From the NCBI GenBank assembly GCA_050015575.1, contig JBEKBD010000001.1:1-64000 (forward strand): a stretch of DNA of 64,000 nt, read 5' to 3'. A program made the translations under genes and the position numbers. A model generated the notes under the pieces. It ran no database searches and had not been told where the DNA came from. It saw nothing but the letters and a program-made list of their open reading frames with translations. The first letter of the stretch is position 1. Every line of letters starts with the position of its first letter. Below, in pieces: positions 8,376 through 19,492 of the stretch. The stretch is from Roseiarcus sp050015575 (GTDB lineage Bacteria; Pseudomonadota; Alphaproteobacteria; Rhizobiales; Beijerinckiaceae).

Positions 8376-9530
8376 TCAGTCCAGCCGCGCCACCACCGCG
8401 AGGCGCTTGACTTGCCCCTGCTGAAACGCGTGCAGGAACGCGTCGTAGTCTTTGAACGACACGCAGCCGTTGGAATCGCCGTTCGGGCCGAGCATATAGG
8501 AGTGCGCGAGCAGGCCCGCGCGTCCGTAGACGTCGCCGTCGCCGATCGGCGTGAGGCGCAGCGCCAGCACGCCGTGGAACGGCTCCTCGCGCGGCCCCAG
8601 TTCATAGAGGGCCGGCGGCGTCGCGCCGCGCATGCGTTCGTTGACGTAACGGGGATCGTCGAGCCGATCGCCCAGCCCCGAGTGCGCCTCCAGCCGCGTT
8701 CCATCGGGCAGATAGACCGTGCGCGCCGAGATGTCGTAGACGGCGGTCCACTGGTCGTATCCCGGCGGCGGCGCCGAGCGGGCGAAGATCGAAAAGCCGG
8801 ACGTGCGATCCGCCGCGGCGCCTCGCGCGCCGCTTTCCGGCGTTGCGGCGGCGACGGCGGCGCTGGACGGACGCCCGGTCGCGAACAGCCGCTGGAAGAG
8901 GTTGCGATCGTCGGCCGCGGGCGCGGGCGTTTCGGCGACCCGCGGCGCGCGGCGGTCGGGCTCGACGGCGGGCGTCAGCGAGGCGAATTCCGTGGGACGA
9001 GCCGGCGGCAGCGGCGCGGCGTCGTCGATCCGCGCGACGTCCCGCTTCGGCGGCAACGGGACGTCCGGCGGCGCCGGGATCGGCGCGGCGGCGGGCGGGG
9101 CGGCTTTTAGGCTCGCCAGCGCCGCCGGCTCGGCGCCCGGCGCGCCCGGCAGAAAGTCGGGGAAGAGATCGACCAGCCCGCCGTAGGGACTGGGGCCATT
9201 CTCCGCCGCGGCGACGGCCGGCGCGGCGTCGTCGAGGCTCGCCCGCAGGGGAAAGTCGGGACGCGGCGCGGCCGGCCCGGCGTCGGCGAGGAAATCGACC
9301 AACCCGCCGTAGGGATTGGCGAGCATTCTCTCTGCGATCGGCGCCGCCGCGGCGGGACGGAGCATGGCGAATTGCGGGGCGGCGGCCGGGCGCGCGTGCG
9401 CGACCCACGCCTCCATCCCCGCGCCGAAGGCCAGCGCGACGCCCCAGGGAAGGAGCCACATCAGGCTTGGGCGAGGATCGCGCGCGCGGTCGAACGGGAC
9501 TGGGTCGAATATCGGGTCGATTGCCTGCAT
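8376..9530 (-). CDS. Membrane-anchored Tlde1/DUF2778 protein
   Basis: A 384-residue protein with one N-terminal transmembrane helix (about residues 25-45), a long Pro/Ala-rich low-complexity linker and a C-terminal DUF2778 domain. The domain carries GLLAHSYMLGPNGDSNGCVSFKDYDAF with the His and Cys expected for the L,D-transpeptidase-like Tlde1 fold. Family members cleave or exchange peptidoglycan stem peptides; in Hyphomicrobiales such proteins are chromosomal and common. The linker contains a repeated motif, NPYGGLVDF and SPYGGLVDL, of unknown meaning. Start taken at ATG 9530 with AGGCG upstream; an extension to 9581 is possible. No type VI secretion genes are nearby. Confidence 0.75.
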   Translation of the reverse strand: MQAIDPIFDPVPFDRARDPRPSLMWLLPWGVALAFGAGMEAWVAHARPAAAPQFAMLRPAAAAPIAERMLANPYGGLVDFLADAGPAAPRPDFPLRASLDDAAPAVAAAENGPSPYGGLVDLFPDFLPGAPGAEPAALASLKAAPPAAAPIPAPPDVPLPPKRDVARIDDAAPLPPARPTEFASLTPAVEPDRRAPRVAETPAPAADDRNLFQRLFATGRPSSAAVAAATPESGARGAAADRTSGFSIFARSAPPPGYDQWTAVYDISARTVYLPDGTRLEAHSGLGDRLDDPRYVNERMRGATPPALYELGPREEPFHGVLALRLTPIGDGDVYGRAGLLAHSYMLGPNGDSNGCVSFKDYDAFLHAFQQGQVKRLAVVARLD

Positions 9531-9753
9531 GCTTCGCCTACGCACACGCCTCACAGAGGGGGGTGAGTTTGTAGGGAACACGTTAAGACCCGATTAACCC
9601 CCGCTCGCAGCGTAAGACCAGCGAAATGGCTAAGTTGCGGCGGCTGCTGCCTTTTTTCGGCCACGACCGTTAACGCGATCCGCTTTGGCGGGGCGGGCGC
9701 GGGCGCAGCCGGACGGCGCATGGGGAGGCGGGTCGCGGCGCGCAGCCGCGCGC

Positions 9754-12249
<2,496 letters not shown>

Positions 12250-12307
12250 GACGCGAATATGGGGGGAAAGCGGCGCGGGGGGAAGGCGGAGAGAGAGGGG
12301 CCGCCGA

Positions 12308-12607
12308 TCACTGTGACGCCGGCCGGTCGGCGACGATCGACAGCTTCACGCCGAGCGCGCGCAGCACGGCGCTGACGGTTTCGTAACGCGGATGCGCGCC
12401 TGCGCTCAACGCCTTGTAGAGGCTTTCGCGGCCGAGCCCCGCGTCCCTGGCGATCTGCGCCATGCCGCGAGCCTTGGCGACATCGCCGAGCGCGGCGACG
12501 AACACGTCGGCGTTCGGGTCTTCGGCGGCGACGGAAAGATATTCGGCGATGAGTTCGTCATTGTCGAGATAGGCCGCCGCGTCGAAGGGCGCGTAGGTCG
12601 TCGTCAT
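12308..12607 (-). CDS. HTH antitoxin of a HigBA-like module
   Basis: A 99-residue DNA-binding antitoxin of the 'addiction module antidote' family: an N-terminal toxin-contact part (FDAAAYLDNDELIAEYLSVA) and an HTH (GMAQIARDAGLGRESLYKALS, then PRYETVSAVLRALGVKL). It neutralises the upstream-encoded RelE-fold toxin and probably represses the pair. Its ATG (12605-12607) overlaps the toxin stop by 4 bp, so the two are translationally coupled, with the toxin gene first as in higBA. Confidence 0.88.
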   Translation of the reverse strand: MTTTYAPFDAAAYLDNDELIAEYLSVAAEDPNADVFVAALGDVAKARGMAQIARDAGLGRESLYKALSAGAHPRYETVSAVLRALGVKLSIVADRPASQ

Positions 12608-12909
12608 AGTTTCATCTCCTTCAATTGGCGCGCCATGGCCTTCGCTCGCGCGATGTCCCGCTTCTGGGTGGACTTGTCGCCGCCAGTGAGCAGAACGAAA
12701 ACCGTCGCCCCGTTTCGTGCGAAATAGACCCGATAACCCGCTCCGGCGTGGACGCGCATTTCGGAAACGCCCTCTCCGACCGGCTCGCAGTCGCCGAAGT
12801 TGCCGAAGGTCGCGCTGCGCAAGCGCGCCAAAATCCTCGCCTTCGCCTTCATGTCGGCGAGCTCCGACAACCATCGATCGAAGTCTGAAGACCGAACAAG
12901 GAGGTTCAT
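12604..12909 (-). CDS. RelE/HigB-family toxin (Gp49-like)
   Basis: A 101-residue toxin with the phage-derived Gp49/HigB-like pattern: FDRWLSELADMKAKARILARL, then VGEGVSEMRVHAGAGYRVYFAR and the strongly conserved GGDKSTQKRDIARAKAMA. RelE-fold toxins of this group cleave mRNA, usually at the ribosome. I start it at the ATG 12909; the more upstream ATG (12927) sits inside a 16-bp palindrome that looks like the operator. Paired with the antitoxin by a 4-bp overlap. Confidence 0.86.
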   Translation of the reverse strand: MNLLVRSSDFDRWLSELADMKAKARILARLRSATFGNFGDCEPVGEGVSEMRVHAGAGYRVYFARNGATVFVLLTGGDKSTQKRDIARAKAMARQLKEMKL

Positions 12910-12919
12910 GCCGGCATTA

Positions 12920-12935
12920 GTATCCATATGGATAC
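12920..12935. promoter_or_regulatory. 16-bp palindrome, likely TA operator
   Basis: GTATCCATATGGATAC is a perfect palindrome directly upstream of the toxin start, within an AT-richer stretch. Position and symmetry fit an autoregulatory site for the HTH antitoxin. Confidence 0.65.
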
Positions 12936-13015
12936 ATAATGCAACCCCGTTTTACGCCCGCGTGTCCGCACATCTGGTAGGCGGATTTCCCCGCACAGGG
13001 GGACAGGGAGCGCGG

Positions 13016-13621
13016 CTAGAGCCACGGATGCGCGGCGGCGGCCTTCTTTTCGTGGGCCGCGATGGCGGGGGCCTCGACCATGGTCAGGCCGATGTCGTCG
13101 AGCCCCTCGAGCAGACAATGCTTGCGGAAGGCGTCGATGGCGAACGTGACGACGCCGCCGTCGGGACCGCGGATTTCCTGCGCCGCGAGGTCGACCGTCA
13201 ACGTCGCGTTGGCGCCGCGGCGCGCGTCGTCCATCAGCTTCTCCAGGTCGTCGGGCGCGACTTTCACCGGCAGAATGCCGTTCTTGAAGCAGTTGTTGTA
13301 GAAGATGTCGGCGAAGTCGGTCGAGATCACGCAACGAATGCCGAAATCGAGCAGCGCCCACGGCGCGTGTTCGCGCGACGAGCCGCAGCCGAAATTGTCG
13401 CCGGCGACGATGATCTTGGCGTTGGCGTAGGCGGGCTTGTTGAGCACGAAGTCGGGGTTGGGCGAGCCGTCGTCGCGGTAGCGCATCTCGGCGAACAGGC
13501 CGGCGCCCAGCCCGGTGCGCTTGATCGTCTTCAGATATTGCTTGGGGATGATCATGTCGGTGTCGACATTGTCGATCTCGAGCGGCGCGGCGACGCCGGT
13601 CAACGTCGTGAATTTGTCCAT
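13016..13621 (-). CDS. leuD: 3-isopropylmalate dehydratase small subunit
   Basis: With LeuC it interconverts 2- and 3-isopropylmalate in leucine synthesis. The 201-residue sequence shows the LeuD start (MDKFTTLTGVAAPLEIDNVDTDMIIPKQYLK) and the swivelling-domain motif GDNFGCGSSREHAPWALLDFGIR, then FYNNCFKNGILPV. The ATG at 13621 gives the family length; the frame extends to 13690 but without homology. leuC is not in the window; separate leuC and leuD loci are normal in alphaproteobacteria. Confidence 0.96.
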   Translation of the reverse strand: MDKFTTLTGVAAPLEIDNVDTDMIIPKQYLKTIKRTGLGAGLFAEMRYRDDGSPNPDFVLNKPAYANAKIIVAGDNFGCGSSREHAPWALLDFGIRCVISTDFADIFYNNCFKNGILPVKVAPDDLEKLMDDARRGANATLTVDLAAQEIRGPDGGVVTFAIDAFRKHCLLEGLDDIGLTMVEAPAIAAHEKKAAAAHPWL

Positions 13622-13722
13622 CGCGCGGATTCCGCCATCCTGATAAGACTCTCGGCCGAAGCGTCTAGCAAAAGCGCGCCAGGGGGGCAAACGCCGCTCG
13701 TCTTTTTTCCAGGCTCCGTTTC

Positions 13723-14853
13723 ATGACCGCGTCCTCCCCCGCCGGCGCGCCCGGCGTGCTCACCATCGACCTCGCGGCGCTCGCCGCAAATTGGCGCCGG
13801 CTGGCGCGCCGCGCCGCGCCGGCGGAGTGCGCGGCGGTGATCAAGGCCGACGGCTACGGTCTGGGCCTCGCCATCGTCGCATCGACGCTCTATCGCGCGG
13901 GCTGCCGCACGTTCTTCGTCGCCCATCTCGAAGAGGGACGCCGCGCCCGCGCGGCGCTGCCGCAGAGGGATGCGCGCCTCTACGCGCTCAACGGCTTGCA
14001 GAGCGACGCGGACCCGCAAGCCGACTACGCCGCGCTCCGCCTCGCGCCAGTAATCGGCAGCGCCGAGGAATTCGCGCGCTGGGCCGCCTTCGCCGCGACG
14101 CGAGCCGCGCCGCCGCCGTGCGCGCTGCATCTCGACACCGGCATGAACCGGCTCGGCTTCGCGTCTCTCGAGGACTTGCGCGCCGCGACGGCGCGCCATG
14201 GCGGAACCTGCGGCGCCGACCTGCTGATGAGCCATTTCGTTTCCTCCGAAGAGCCGGACAATCCGCTCAACGCGGCTCAGATCGCGCGTTTCGAGCAGGC
14301 GCGCGCGGCGTTTCCCGCGCTCGCCGCCTCGCTCGCCAATTCCTCCGGATTGTTCCTGGGCCCGCGCCCCATGTACGACCTCGCCCGGCCGGGCTACGCG
14401 CTCTACGGCGGCAATCCGACGCCGGGCGCGCTCAATCCGATGAAGCCCGTCGTCACGCTCGACATCGCCATCCAGCAGACGCGATGGATCGAGGCGGGCG
14501 AGAGCTGCGGCTACAACGGCCAATGGACGGCGCGCCGGCGCACGCGCCTCGCCACGCTGCTCGTCGGCTACGCCGACGGCTTGCCGCGCGGCGCCGGCGC
14601 GCTCGACGGACGCGCGGGCGCCGAGGCGGTCATCGCCGGGCGGCGCTGCCCGCTGGTCGGGCGCATGTCGATGGACCTGACCATCGCCGACGTCACCGAT
14701 GTCCCCGAGGACGAGGCCCGGCCGGGCGATTTGGCGCGGTTGCTGGGCGAAGAGATCGGCGTCGACGAATTCGCGTCGCGATCGGGAACGATCGGCTACG
14801 TCGTGCTGACGAGCCTGGGGGCGCGCTACGCCAGGCGCATCGTCGAGGGATAG
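13723..14853 (+). CDS. alr: Alanine racemase
   Basis: PLP-dependent racemase that makes D-alanine for peptidoglycan. The 376-residue protein has the PLP lysine motif AAVIKADGYGLG at about residue 38-49, HLDTGMNRLGF, and the C-terminal beta-domain with SCGYNGQW (the likely second catalytic base Tyr) and VGYADGLPRG, VGRMSMDLTIADVT. It works upstream of Ddl, whose gene starts at 63472. Divergent from leuD with about 100 bp between. Confidence 0.94.
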   Translation: MTASSPAGAPGVLTIDLAALAANWRRLARRAAPAECAAVIKADGYGLGLAIVASTLYRAGCRTFFVAHLEEGRRARAALPQRDARLYALNGLQSDADPQADYAALRLAPVIGSAEEFARWAAFAATRAAPPPCALHLDTGMNRLGFASLEDLRAATARHGGTCGADLLMSHFVSSEEPDNPLNAAQIARFEQARAAFPALAASLANSSGLFLGPRPMYDLARPGYALYGGNPTPGALNPMKPVVTLDIAIQQTRWIEAGESCGYNGQWTARRRTRLATLLVGYADGLPRGAGALDGRAGAEAVIAGRRCPLVGRMSMDLTIADVTDVPEDEARPGDLARLLGEEIGVDEFASRSGTIGYVVLTSLGARYARRIVEG

Positions 14854-15029
14854 GGATCGGCCGGCGAATCGTGATGGAAAGGGAGATGGCGCAATCGCGG
14901 CTCAGGCATGTCGACAAAGCCGAGCCGGCGCAGCATGAGCCTGAGGCCGACGGCCATCCGGGGATGTCGGGCCACATGATTGCGGTTGCGACTTTATCGA
15001 TGGCGCGGCTTCCCTTTTGAGGACCCCCA

Positions 15030-15539
15030 ATGCTCAACGGCTGGGACAATTTCTTCATTTTGGCCGGTAGCGCGGCCGCGACGATGATCGGGCTGCTGTT
15101 CGTCGCCATCACGGTCGGCGCCCAAATGTCTACGCCGCAGGGATTAAATGCCACCCGCGCCTTCTTGACGCCGACGCTCATTCTTTTCGGCAGCGTGCTA
15201 TGGCAGTGCTTGGCCTCGCTGGCGCCATGGCCGTCCGCGTGGCCGCTCGCGATCATTCTGGGCTCGGGCGGGCTGGTCGGCCTCGTGTTGCAAATTCACG
15301 TCGTCCTCATGCAGCGTAAGATCGATTTCGCCTCGCTCGATTGGCTCGACTGGACTCTGTTTTCGCTCGCGCCGGCGCTCGGTTATGCGAGCCTGATCGC
15401 CGGGGCGACCGGATTGATCGCCGGGAAATCCTTCGCGCCCTACGCCATCGCGGGCGCGATCACGCTGTTGCTGTTCGCCGGCGTCTACGGCGCATGGGAC
15501 CTCACGTTGTGGATCGCCAGGAACCGGGACAAGACCTAA
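15030..15539 (+). CDS. Hypothetical four- or five-helix membrane protein
   Basis: A 169-residue integral membrane protein with hydrophobic segments near residues 8-30, 45-65, 72-92, 105-130 and 135-160. I do not recognise a named family. The N-terminal block FILAGSAAATMIGLLFVAITVGAQM resembles FYATIGPASAALLGLLFVAVSINAS of the protein encoded at 16014, so the two are probably paralogs flanking the DUF2093 gene. A GAGGA ribosome site precedes the ATG. Function unknown. Confidence 0.7.
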   Translation: MLNGWDNFFILAGSAAATMIGLLFVAITVGAQMSTPQGLNATRAFLTPTLILFGSVLWQCLASLAPWPSAWPLAIILGSGGLVGLVLQIHVVLMQRKIDFASLDWLDWTLFSLAPALGYASLIAGATGLIAGKSFAPYAIAGAITLLLFAGVYGAWDLTLWIARNRDKT

Positions 15540-15665
15540 CGGCGCGACCGCCCGCCGCGCCGCGTCGCCGACTCTGGAATTTCGGCGCGCGCCGCGCTAA
15601 GGGAGGCGAGCGAGCGAGAGCGGCGCGAAGCGAATCGGGTCGCCGTCGCCGGGAACGAAGCCGCC

Positions 15666-15884
15666 ATGAACAGACTGGAAAAGCCCCCGTCCGCCGCGGC
15701 GGAGGCGCAAGTGCAATATCTCGACGCCGACATTCGCGTCGTGCGTCCCGGCGGGTTCGTCCGTTGCGCCGTGACCGGCGCGCCCATCCCGCTCGACGAA
15801 CTGCGCTATTGGAGCGTCGACCTGCAGGAGGCCTACGCCGGCCCCGAGGCCGTCCTCGAGCGCCTGCGCAGCCGGCGGCGTTGA
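15666..15884 (+). CDS. DUF2093 protein
   Basis: A 72-residue soluble protein matching DUF2093 over most of its length: VQYLDADIRVVRPGGFVRCAVTGAPIPLDELRYWSVDLQEAY. The family is small, nearly restricted to alphaproteobacteria and of unknown function; the single Cys and compact beta-rich pattern give no catalytic clue. It lies between two related membrane-protein genes on the same strand. Confidence 0.85.
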   Translation: MNRLEKPPSAAAEAQVQYLDADIRVVRPGGFVRCAVTGAPIPLDELRYWSVDLQEAYAGPEAVLERLRSRRR

Positions 15885-16013
15885 CATCGCGTTTCAGCGG
15901 TCCGAAGAACGCCTCGGGCTCGCGCCGTGCGAGCGGCGCGCCCGGCCTGCGGACGCATCCGACGCGCTCGGCGCTGCCGGCGTGAGGCGCGGCCTACAGC
16001 GAGGCGACGGCCC

Positions 16014-16517
16014 ATGCAGCCTTGGTCGCAGTTCTACGCCACGATCGGCCCCGCATCGGCGGCGCTGCTCGGCTTGCTCTTCGTCGCCGTCTCGATCAAC
16101 GCCTCGGCCGCGCTCGGCCCCGACGAGGCGGCATCCCGGCGCCTGACGGAACAGGCCTTCCAGAACTATCTCGCGGTGATGATGGTCGCGCTGTTGGCGC
16201 TGTTTCCCGCCATTAGCACGAGGACTTTCGGCGCGGTGACCCTCCTCTGCGCCGCGGGCTGGTCGGTCTGGGTCGTCGTCCGCTTCGGTCAGACGGTCGC
16301 CCAGCGCCTGGAATGGGGGTTCTGGCTGCACGCCCTTCGCCGCCACGGCGCCTCGCTCGCCGGGTTCTCGATCCTGATGGTCGTCGCGCTACGCATGGCG
16401 TTGAACTGGGGCGCCGATTACAGTTGGCTTGCCGCCTCTACGTTGGCGCTGCTGTTCTCGGCGACGACGGTCTCCTGGGAGCTGCTGGGGCGGATCGCCA
16501 ATCGCAAGCCGGGATGA
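16014..16517 (+). CDS. Hypothetical membrane protein, paralog of 15030 gene
   Basis: A 167-residue membrane protein with about four hydrophobic helices. Its first helix (SAALLGLLFVAVSINASA) matches the first helix of the protein at 15030, while the remainder is divergent. ATG at 16014 is preceded by GAGGCGACGGCC. No catalytic motif is visible. Its stop is followed, after about 100 bp, by a hairpin that serves the convergent gene. Confidence 0.7.
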   Translation: MQPWSQFYATIGPASAALLGLLFVAVSINASAALGPDEAASRRLTEQAFQNYLAVMMVALLALFPAISTRTFGAVTLLCAAGWSVWVVVRFGQTVAQRLEWGFWLHALRRHGASLAGFSILMVVALRMALNWGADYSWLAASTLALLFSATTVSWELLGRIANRKPG

Positions 16518-16623
16518 ACCTTCCCACTCGCCGCCCGCCGCGACTTCGCCGAGGGCGAAGAGGCTCGTCGCCGTTCGCTTTTTCTCGCCGGTCGACAAAA
16601 CGCGGCGAAGGCGCGCGCGGCGT

Positions 16624-16659
16624 GAAAAAAACTCCCTTCTCCCGCAAGGGGAGAAGGGG
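16624..16659 (-). terminator. Rho-independent terminator for the YidB-like gene
   Basis: Perfect 10-bp stem (CCCTTCTCCC at 16634-16643 with GGGAGAAGGG at 16649-16658). On the minus strand it is followed by AGTTTTTTTCAC, a classic T tract, 30 bp downstream of the minus-strand gene. Confidence 0.85.
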
Positions 16660-16690
16660 CGCGCCTCGTCTCGGACTGCGATGGCACCGC

Positions 16691-17032
16691 TCAGCTTTGG
16701 CCGGACTTGCCCACGATCGCCGGAAGATGCTGAGCCAGCAGATTGAGCGCGACGTTCGGGTCGACGCCGAAGTGTTGCGCGAGCTGCTTGACCTGATCGC
16801 TTCCCAGCGCCGCCTGGATCTGTTGCGGCGTGACGGTGAGATTGGGGCCGTTGGCGAGCCAGGACTGGACTTGCGCGCCCAAGCCTCCCTGCTGCAATTG
16901 CGCCACCACGCCTTGCAGATCGCCGAGGTTGGTCTTCGCCAAGGCTGCCGGGAGCACGGCTTGCAGCTCCTCCGCGCCGATTTGGCCCAATGCGCTCTTG
17001 AGTCCGCCGGTCAAGTTGTCGAGAAGTCCCAT
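16691..17032 (-). CDS. YidB-like (DUF937) protein
   Basis: A 113-residue protein that begins MGLLDNLTGGLKSALG and ends with a helical block (VTPQQIQAALGSDQVKQLAQ, FGVDPNVALNLLAQHLPAIV), the YidB/DUF937 pattern. Function unknown; members are often cytosolic and expressed in stationary phase. ATG at 17032; the open frame extends to 17191 but without ribosome site or homology. It has its own terminator. Confidence 0.8.
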   Translation of the reverse strand: MGLLDNLTGGLKSALGQIGAEELQAVLPAALAKTNLGDLQGVVAQLQQGGLGAQVQSWLANGPNLTVTPQQIQAALGSDQVKQLAQHFGVDPNVALNLLAQHLPAIVGKSGQS

Positions 17033-17423
17033 GGTTCGCTCCGCTGGGCCGGCGCTGCGCCATCGCGGCCGGCGTGTACGATCATGTTGCCTGTCCATGC
17101 GCGGCCTGACAAGCCCAAGCCTGTCGCGACCAGGCCAAAGAGAAGGGCCGCCCCTTGCGGGAGCGGCCCTTCCATTGTCGCGACCACGCACAGATCGCTC
17201 GAGGTCTGGATCGCCTAGCGGCGACTATGCGCGAAATTCCTGCGCACGGACAATGTTCCAGGTCTCGCGAAACTGGCATGGCGATTGACAATGAGACACT
17301 GGATCACCTCCTTTCAGGTTGTTGACGACGCCGATCAAAATAACGTGATTCGTCGATTTTCAAAGCCCGGATTTCGCGCATCGGCGATGCGTCGGCGGGA
17401 TGGGGCGCCCAGACGCTCGGCGA
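17033..17423. other. Intergenic region with a terminator-like hairpin
   Basis: About 390 bp between the YidB-like gene and the end of glmM. Apart from the hairpin at 17141-17172 I see no gene; the stretch 17300-17360 is comparatively AT-rich and probably carries the YidB-like gene's promoter. Confidence 0.6.
17138..17172 (-). terminator. Hairpin downstream of glmM
   Basis: GAAGGGCCGC (17142-17151) pairs perfectly with GCGGCCCTTC (17163-17172), and three more inner pairs form past a single bulge, giving a 4-nt loop. On the minus strand it is followed by TCTTTGG, a short T-rich tail. It lies 250 bp from glmM, so it may also end other RNA. Confidence 0.5.
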
Positions 17424-18767
17424 TCACGCCGCCGCCTTCGCCACCGCGTCGCAGACGTCGTTGACCAGCGTGTCGACCAGGGCCGGATCGTCCGCCTCGG
17501 CCATGACGCGAATGACGGGTTCGGTCCCCGACGGGCGGATGACCAGACGCCCCTTGGCGCCCAGCCGCGCCGTCGCCGCGGCGATCGCCTTGACCACCGC
17601 TTCGTCTTCGAGCGGGCGTCCGCTCTTGAAGCGCACGTTGCGCAACACCTGCGGCAGCGGGTCGAAGCGGCGGCAGACCGCGCTGACCGGCTTGCCCTGC
17701 TTTTGCACGACGGCGAGCACCTGCATCGCCGCCACCAGCCCGTCGCCGGTGGTCGCATGGTCGGTCAAAATGATATGGCCCGACGGTTCGCCGCCGACGT
17801 TGATGCCCTTCTCGACCATGCGCTCCAGCACGTAGCGGTCGCCGACCGCGGTGCGTTCGAGGCGAAGGCCGCGCTCGGCCAGCCGCCGCTCGAGCCCGAG
17901 GTTGGCCATGACGGTCGACACGACGCCGGGCTTAGCCAAGCGTCCGTCCGCCTGCCAGCTTTCGGCGATAACCGCGAGAATCTGATCGCCGTCGACGACG
18001 TGGCCCTTCTCGTCGACGATGATCATGCGATCCGCATCGCCGTCGAGCGCGATGCCGATGTCGGCGCGCATTTCCCGCACTTTCTGTTCGAGCGCCTCGG
18101 GAGCGGTCGAGCCGACGTCGAGGTTGATGTTGACGCCGTCGGGCTCGACGCCGATCTTGATCACTTCGGCGCCCAGCTCCCATAAAGCCTCGGGCGCCGT
18201 TCGGTAGGCGGCGCCGTTGGCGCAATCGATCACGACCCTGAGGCCGTCGAACGAAACCTCGCGCGGCAGCGTCCGCTTGGCGTATTCGATGTAGCGCGCC
18301 TGGACGTCGTCGATGCGCCGCGCCCGCCCGAGATCGGGCGACTTGGCGAGCTTGGCGGACAGATCGCCGTCCATCAGCGATTCGATGCGCGCCTCGAATT
18401 CGTCCGACAGTTTGAAGCCGTCGGGGCCGAACAGCTTGATGCCGTTGTCCTCGTAGAGGTTGTGCGAGGCGGAGATCATCACCCCGAGGTCGCAGCGCAT
18501 CGAGCGCGTCAGCATCGCCACCGCCGGCGTCGGCGCCGGGCCGAGCAGCAGCACGTCCATACCGACCGAAGTGAAGCCGGCCACCAGCGCGTATTCGATC
18601 ATATAGCCGGACAGGCGCGTGTCCTTGCCGATCACGACGCGGTGGCGGTGCTCGCCGTTCTTGAACGCCAGCCCAGCCGCTTGGCCGACCTTCAAGGCGA
18701 GTTCGGCGGTGATCTTGCCGTTCGCGCGGCCGCGAATGCCGTCGGTGCCGAAATACTTGCGCGCCAT
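17424..18767 (-). CDS. glmM: Phosphoglucosamine mutase
   Basis: Converts glucosamine-6-phosphate to glucosamine-1-phosphate on the way to UDP-GlcNAc. The 447-residue protein starts MARKYFGTDGIRGRAN, has the phosphoserine loop MISASHNLYEDNGIKLFG (active Ser about residue 101), the metal-binding DGDADRMIIVDEKG, the sugar loop GGEPSGHIILTDHATTGDG and the phosphate-binding RPSGTEPVIRVMAEA. It is distinct from the pgm product at 54840. The usual neighbours ftsH and folP must lie elsewhere. Confidence 0.97.
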   Translation of the reverse strand: MARKYFGTDGIRGRANGKITAELALKVGQAAGLAFKNGEHRHRVVIGKDTRLSGYMIEYALVAGFTSVGMDVLLLGPAPTPAVAMLTRSMRCDLGVMISASHNLYEDNGIKLFGPDGFKLSDEFEARIESLMDGDLSAKLAKSPDLGRARRIDDVQARYIEYAKRTLPREVSFDGLRVVIDCANGAAYRTAPEALWELGAEVIKIGVEPDGVNINLDVGSTAPEALEQKVREMRADIGIALDGDADRMIIVDEKGHVVDGDQILAVIAESWQADGRLAKPGVVSTVMANLGLERRLAERGLRLERTAVGDRYVLERMVEKGINVGGEPSGHIILTDHATTGDGLVAAMQVLAVVQKQGKPVSAVCRRFDPLPQVLRNVRFKSGRPLEDEAVVKAIAAATARLGAKGRLVIRPSGTEPVIRVMAEADDPALVDTLVNDVCDAVAKAAA

Positions 18768-19041
18768 CTCCGCAAACCCTTCCGTCGGTCCCCCGGAGCC
18801 CGTTGCGACCGGCCTGCCTCGCCGCGCTCGAGGGTCCTGACGACGAAGGCCCGCGTCCGTTGCGACCGGACGAGGCTCCCGCTGTTCTCAATAGCCTAAA
18901 ACGCTATGGAATAAATTCAAAAATCGTTGCACATCGTAAACGACGCCCGAGGCGCGGGAAACCCCGCTCCCCGCGCGCGCTTCGACCCGCCGCGGCCCAA
19001 AGCCGGCGGCGCTCGTCACGCGCGTTCGCGCCGCGTTGCGA

Positions 19042-19383
19042 TCACGCCTTGGCGGATTGCTTGACTTCGACGCCCGCTTCGGTCAGCAGCGCCGCCAGTT
19101 CGCCCGACTGGAACATTTCGCGCGCGATGTCGCAGCCGCCGACGAACTCGCCCTTGACGTAGAGCTGGGGAATGGTCGGCCAATTGGCGAATTCCTTGAT
19201 TCCCTGGCGGATTTCGGCGTCCTCGAGCACATTGACGCCGACGATCGGCGCGCCGAGATAATCGAGGATCTGCACGACCTGGCCGGAGAACCCGCACTGC
19301 GGAAATTGCGGCGTCCCCTTCATGAAGAGAACGACGGGGTTCTCGGAGATCAGCTTCTGGATGCGCTCTTGGACGTTCGCCAT
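19042..19383 (-). CDS. grxD: Grx4-type monothiol glutaredoxin
   Basis: A 113-residue CGFS monothiol glutaredoxin that binds and transfers [2Fe-2S] clusters with glutathione. Active-site Cys30 lies in PQCGFSGQ, followed by WPTIPQLYVKGEFVGGCDI, the glutathione-binding region. BolA, its frequent partner in alphaproteobacteria, is not adjacent. About 275 bp separate it from glmM, and a small gap precedes it. Confidence 0.95.
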   Translation of the reverse strand: MANVQERIQKLISENPVVLFMKGTPQFPQCGFSGQVVQILDYLGAPIVGVNVLEDAEIRQGIKEFANWPTIPQLYVKGEFVGGCDIAREMFQSGELAALLTEAGVEVKQSAKA

Positions 19384-19492
19384 GGCTCGAACCTTTCCTC
19401 AACGGGGTTCAAGGCCCCGCCTTCAATTCCAACCATATAAGCGACCGGCGCGGCGCCCGCCAGTCGCCGGCCGAAAGTCGCCGCCGCGTCCT

